Position numbers and translations under genes: made by a program. DNA of 34,346 bases from JALYUA01 sp038229875 (lineage in GTDB: Bacteria > Acidobacteriota > Thermoanaerobaculia > UBA5066 > Gp7-AA6). The DNA lies in assembly GCA_038229875.1 (NCBI GenBank), contig JBBROA010000034.1, forward strand, positions 1 through 34,346, given 5' to 3'. The first letter of the stretch is position 1. Each line of letters starts with the position of its first letter. This document shows positions 31,409-34,346 of the stretch, in pieces. The notes beneath the pieces were generated by a model. The model made no database searches. It worked only from the letters and a program-made list of their open reading frames with translations, and was not told the DNA's origin.

Positions 31409-31904
31409 ATGAGTTTTCCCGAACGGACGCGCCTGATCGTCGTTCCGCTCGTCGACGCCGGCGACGGGAGAGTCCTCCTCTGCAAGATGGCGCCCGATCG
31501 TGGTGTCTTTCCCGGGCAGTGGGCCCTCCCGGGCGGAGGAGTCGAGCCGGACGAACGCATCGAGGACGCGCTTCGCCGGGAGGCGCGGGAAGAGCTCGGG
31601 ATCCAAATCCGATCGGTCGTCCCTCTGTTCTTCAAAGACGCGGTGCTCGAGAAAGCCTTTTCTGATGGATCGAAGGCCCTTCTCCACATGGTCTTTCTCG
31701 TCTGCGTCTTACCGCTGCGCGCTCGCGTCACTGTCGATTCGATTGAACGAGGAGTTCAGCGATTTCTTGTGGGCGGGCCCGTCCGACCTTCCCGAACTTC
31801 TTCTCAATCCGCTCACCCGCGAGACCCTCATGAGCGCCGCCTACCTCGCCGACTCGGGTCCGTCCGGAGACGTTCCGGACCCGAGTCAGCGACCGGCTCC
31901 TTGA
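31409..31904 (+). pseudogene. NUDIX hydrolase, NudI-like, frameshifted near 31740
   Basis: From the ATG at 31409 the frame encodes a NudI-like N-terminus (RLIVVPLVDAGDGRVLLCKM, then RGVFPGQWALPGGGVEPDER) with a complete Nudix box: G43-x5-E49-x7-R57-E58...E61-E62...G64. After VFLVCVLPLRARVTV the sense switches frame to LNEEFSDFLWAGPSDLPELL, then LNPLTRETL, the expected C-terminus, ending at 31904. A single-base change between about 31690 and 31745 explains it. NudI-type enzymes hydrolyse nucleoside triphosphates. Whether the break is real or a sequencing error cannot be decided; the Nudix box itself is intact. Confidence 0.7.
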
Positions 31905-31910
31905 CGGGGT

Positions 31911-32150
31911 TCAGCGCGCGCGGGCGACGACCGGATCCATCCAACGACGCTGGATTCCCTTGACGCTCAGCGCCTGATAGATGCCCGAGATCGCGACGAG
32001 CACATAGACCGCGGACGTGACCGTGTTGGTTTCCCCGAACCGTAGCCCGAACAGCGCGGCGACGAGATCGAACTTCGCGATTCCCACGAGCCCCCAGTTG
32101 AGCGCTCCCACGACGACGAGGACGGCGGCGATAACATCGAATTTCTTCAT
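31911..32150 (-). CDS. DUF378-family small membrane protein
   Basis: 79 residues, ATG at 32150 after AGGAGG; the longer in-frame start at 32330 would cross the divergent gene and is rejected. Two membrane helices: VIAAVLVVVGALNWGLVGIA and VTSAVYVLVAISGIYQALSV, with the family motif GALNWGLVGI. Function unknown. It is transcribed divergently from the XRE-cupin regulator. Confidence 0.85.
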   Translation of the reverse strand: MKKFDVIAAVLVVVGALNWGLVGIAKFDLVAALFGLRFGETNTVTSAVYVLVAISGIYQALSVKGIQRRWMDPVVARAR

Positions 32151-32178
32151 GAATAGAACCTCCTGGATGTGAATGTAG

Positions 32179-32194
32179 TTCAAATTGTTTTGAA
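32179..32194. promoter_or_regulatory. AT-rich palindrome between divergent DUF378 and XRE-cupin genes
   Basis: TTCAAA-TTGT-TTTGAA, a perfect 6-bp dyad in an AT-rich patch within GC-rich DNA, 28 bp upstream of the DUF378 start. A natural operator for the adjacent XRE regulator; binding is inferred. Confidence 0.5.
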
Positions 32195-32286
32195 TGACAG
32201 TAAAATCAGGCGCGGATCGAAAGTCGTTTGATCGTCGAGAAAAAAAGGCCGCCAGATTTGAACGTGAAGAACAAAGAGGTGAATGC

Positions 32287-32874
32287 GTGCTCTCCCCAAC
32301 GCTCCAGGAAGGACTGAAGCCGTACCGCATCGGCGAAAAACTTCGGGCTCTCCGCCTCGGAAAGAAGCTCGGCTTAGTCGAGCTCGGCCGGCATACGGGG
32401 CTGTCTCCCGCTCTGCTGTCGAAGATCGAGCGCGGAAAGCTCTATCCGCCGCTGCCGACCCTGCTGCGTATCGCGCTCGTTTTTGGAGTCGGCCTCGACC
32501 ACTTCATCTCTGACGAGCGGCGGCACAACCCGGTCGCGATCGTTCGAAAGAGCGAGAGGAAGCGATTTCCGGAGAGGCCCGGCGCCAGGGAGCCGGCGTA
32601 TGAGTTCGAGTCGCTCGACTTTGCTGCCCTCGAGCGGAAGATGAGCGCGTACTACGCCACGTTCCGCCCGATCTCCGCGGAAACCGCCCGGCCGCACAAC
32701 CACCCGGGCGCCGAGTTCCTCCACGTGCTCCATGGCCGCCTCGCCCTCCGCGTCCGGGAGGAAGACCATGTCCTCGAGGCCGGCGACTCGGTCTATTTCA
32801 ACTCGTCCGTGCCCCACAGCTACCGCGCGATGGGCCGCGGCGCCTGCGACGCGCTCGTCGTCACCACTCCGTAA
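32287..32874 (+). CDS. XRE-family regulator with C-terminal cupin domain
   Basis: 195 residues from the GTG at 32287 (AGAGGTGA upstream); an ATG at 32194 in frame is possible but overlaps the palindrome and has a non-conserved, charged leader. Helix-turn-helix: GEKLRALRLGKKLGLVELGR, then TGLSPALLSKIERGKLYPPL. C-terminal cupin: RPHNHPGAEFLHVLHGRLAL and LEAGDSVYFNSSVPHSYRAM, with His residues for metal or ligand. Such regulators sense small molecules and often control adjacent genes. The divergent DUF378 gene and its own promoter are the likely targets. Confidence 0.9.
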   Translation: MLSPTLQEGLKPYRIGEKLRALRLGKKLGLVELGRHTGLSPALLSKIERGKLYPPLPTLLRIALVFGVGLDHFISDERRHNPVAIVRKSERKRFPERPGAREPAYEFESLDFAALERKMSAYYATFRPISAETARPHNHPGAEFLHVLHGRLALRVREEDHVLEAGDSVYFNSSVPHSYRAMGRGACDALVVTTP

Positions 32875-32883
32875 AGGCTGGAT

Positions 32884-32928
32884 GGGGACAAATCCGAAAT
32901 CCTGATTTGACTCACTCGACGAGCGAAC
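32884..32928 (-). repeat. REP-like double palindrome, copy C (inverted)
   Basis: On the minus strand it shares CAAATCAGGATTTCGG with copy B and ends in GTCCCC where B has GACCCC; a 12-base spacer follows GTTCG. The opposite orientation to copy B places the VOC gene between inverted copies. Confidence 0.5.
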
Positions 32929-32970
32929 TCGAGCTTGAGGTTTCCATCCACGCCGTCAAGTCTGCTGTGA

Positions 32971-33399
32971 TCAGGTCCGCGGGGAAGAAACGGTGATCCT
33001 GAATCCGTCAGGATCCTGCACCCTGAAAATCCGCGCTCCCCAGGGCGTATCCGTAGGCTCCGTGGCCAGAGTTCCGCCGACAGACCGGATCCGGTTTGCC
33101 AACTCATCGACGCTCTGGTCCGTGGTGAACTGCAGGGAGAACCCTTCGCCTTTCACGCGTTCCCATCCCCGGGCGCCGTCATCCTGGCCGATCAGGATCC
33201 GCACGTTCCCGGCTTTCAGCGACACGGCCATCAGCTTTCCCTCGCGCTCGTGCCGGCGGTCCTCGGAAAAACCCATCACGTCGCGATACCAAGCCAGGCT
33301 CTTCGGGAGATCCGCCACCGTCAACGACGCCTCGAGGCTGAGCGCACGGAAGGACGCCGGCGCGGCGGCAGGATCGCGGAGACCGGAATCGTTATTCAT
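32971..33399 (-). CDS. VOC/glyoxalase-like protein
   Basis: 142 residues, ATG at 33399. One VOC module pair: LSLEASLTVADLPKSLAWYR, VMGFSEDRRHEREGKLMAVS, then SLQFTTDQSVDELANRIRSV and GARIFRVQDPDGFRITVSSP. The N-terminal 15 residues are a non-conserved leader. Ligand unknown. It is bracketed by REP-like copies C and B in opposite orientations. Confidence 0.85.
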   Translation of the reverse strand: MNNDSGLRDPAAAPASFRALSLEASLTVADLPKSLAWYRDVMGFSEDRRHEREGKLMAVSLKAGNVRILIGQDDGARGWERVKGEGFSLQFTTDQSVDELANRIRSVGGTLATEPTDTPWGARIFRVQDPDGFRITVSSPRT

Positions 33400-33470
33400 G
33401 GAACAAGTATCTCCGGGACCGGAGTGTGCGGGCGAGCGACAGCTTGTTGCCTATCCGCGTCGCGCCCCCC

Positions 33471-33503
33471 GTTCGACGAAATCAGGATTTCGGGTCTGAC
33501 CCC
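33471..33503 (+). repeat. REP-like double palindrome, copy B
   Basis: GAAATC-AG-GATTTC at 33478-33491 followed directly by GGGTC-T-GACCC at 33492-33502: two adjacent short hairpins. Best-preserved copy; see 29788-29817 and 32884-32928. Confidence 0.6.
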
Positions 33504-33530
33504 AATTGCCTCACAGGGAGAGGCAGAAGC

Positions 33531-34346
33531 TCACTTTTCCAATCTCACCTTCTTCAACAGCGCAGCGAAACGCGGTTCCGGGCGGAGAGGGTCGAAGGTT
33601 CGGTCGTTCTTGAGCCATCCCAGCCACTGGGAGTCGGCCGCATACGCCTTTTCCAGGTAATCCAGCGCGCGTGCGCGATCGCCCAGGCCGAGGTAGACGA
33701 GCGCCAGGTTGAACGGCGTCACAGAACCGCGCAACGACCTCTTCTTCAGATCCTCGAGCTCCGCCATCGCGCCCGCCCGGTCGCCCGAAGCTCCATAGGC
33801 GTACGCGAGCCACGCGGACACGAACGCCGGCGATTCCATCGCCTTGGCCTTGCGGAACATCAGGACCGCGTCACGCACGTTGCCCTCTTGAAGGGCGATA
33901 CAGCCGGCTTCCCAGGGAGCGAAAAACAAGGTCGGATCGAGATCGGCGGCTCTCCTCACCAGATCCTTCGCGGCCTGGTACTTCCCCTGGAAGGAGAGCC
34001 CGACGCTCGAGTCGAGGGGAATCTGGGGGGAAAGCGGGTCGAGCTCGGCCGCTCGCGTGCCCTCCGCGATCGCTTCGTCGAACCTTCCCTGAAGGGCGAG
34101 ACCAATGCCAAACTGGTCGTGGGCGAATGCGTAATTCGGATTGAGCGCAAAAGCGCGACGAAACTCGACCTCAGCGCCTGCCCAATCGTATTCGTACCAG
34201 AGCTTGAAGTTGGCAAGCGAGGTGTGAGCTTCGGCGGATTGGTCATCCAGCTCGATGGCCTTCTCGGCCGCGCTTTTTGCCTTGGGCCTCGCCTCCGAGC
34301 CGGTCCAGACTCCCTCGTTGTAGCCCGCCCAGAGATAGGCGTCAGA
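33531..34346 (-). CDS. TPR-repeat protein (N-terminus cut by window edge)
   Basis: 271 residues are visible, in frame to the right edge, so the start is missing. At least five TPR units: AYLWAGYNEGVWTGSEARPK, ELDDQSAEAHTSLANFKLWY, AFALNPNYAFAHDQFGIGLA, AAELDPLSPQIP and FNLALVYLGLGDRARALDYL. The very end, WLGWLKNDRTFDPLRPEPRF, is typical of the C-terminus of TPR regions attached to kinases or CadC-like/adenylate-cyclase regulators in soil bacteria. The missing N-terminus probably holds such an output domain, but that cannot be seen here. Confidence 0.85.
   Translation of the reverse strand, partial: SDAYLWAGYNEGVWTGSEARPKAKSAAEKAIELDDQSAEAHTSLANFKLWYEYDWAGAEVEFRRAFALNPNYAFAHDQFGIGLALQGRFDEAIAEGTRAAELDPLSPQIPLDSSVGLSFQGKYQAAKDLVRRAADLDPTLFFAPWEAGCIALQEGNVRDAVLMFRKAKAMESPAFVSAWLAYAYGASGDRAGAMAELEDLKKRSLRGSVTPFNLALVYLGLGDRARALDYLEKAYAADSQWLGWLKNDRTFDPLRPEPRFAALLKKVRLEK

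Noticed and set aside
1..34346. Insertion sequence, prophage or integrase
   Set aside because: No transposase, integrase, phage structural gene or long terminal inverted repeat was found; only short palindromic repeats.

Overview
The window is high-GC, gene-dense bacterial chromosome. The best guess at origin is an Acidobacteriota-like organism (Thermoanaerobaculia or a neighbouring lineage). The clues are a PadR regulator paired with a single-chain ~900-residue ADOP-type permease, two Hanks-type kinases with membrane segments, many secreted PepSY/DinB/TPR/DUF5694-type proteins, and frequent GTG/TTG starts. No rRNA or tRNA is present, so this placement is inference from gene content. Both ends cut through genes: a receptor-like kinase on the left and a TPR protein on the right.

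Layout. 1-2.1 kb (minus): truncated membrane kinase, small membrane protein and a broken TolB-like propeller gene whose two halves lie on opposite strands. 2.1-7.9 kb: YcaQ-like DNA glycosylase, remnants of an alpha/beta hydrolase and of a dimeric-barrel protein, secreted DinB protein, CDF metal transporter with an NmrA oxidoreductase, and a PepSY/membrane-protein pair. 7.9-18.0 kb: eleven tightly spaced minus-strand genes. In transcription order these are a YtrA-type GntR regulator, ABC ATPase, ABC-2 permease, TPR protein, a DUF4386-like fragment, a secreted DinB protein, an aldehyde-deformylating-oxygenase-like protein (ADO), a fatty acyl-ACP reductase-like protein (AAR), PadR, an ADOP permease and an unknown protein. 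18.0-20.2 kb: regulatory DNA, a decayed gene, ten copies of the heptamer TTAGGGA, DUF5694 and DUF2277 genes. 20.3-25.6 kb (plus): VOC protein, a three-subunit molybdenum aldehyde oxidoreductase (PaoABC type) and a YdeI-like protein. 25.6-34.3 kb: EamA transporter, small coiled protein, transglutaminase-like protein, a second kinase, pirin, EVE, frameshifted NUDIX, DUF378, XRE-cupin regulator, VOC protein and the TPR protein.

The most interesting system is the overlapping ADO-AAR gene pair at 13.9-12.0 kb. In cyanobacteria these two enzymes turn fatty acyl-ACP into fatty aldehyde and then alkanes. All six di-iron ligand positions and the reductase's catalytic cysteine position are present. The ADO also has an unusual cysteine-rich insertion. 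The AAR stop codon overlaps the start of PadR, which links the pair to a PadR-ADOP module. The DNA just upstream of PadR recurs as a perfect 24-bp copy upstream of the GntR-ABC operon.

A second theme is decay. At least six genes are truncated, frameshifted or rearranged, and several short palindromic repeat families sit between genes. Some frameshifts could be assembly errors.
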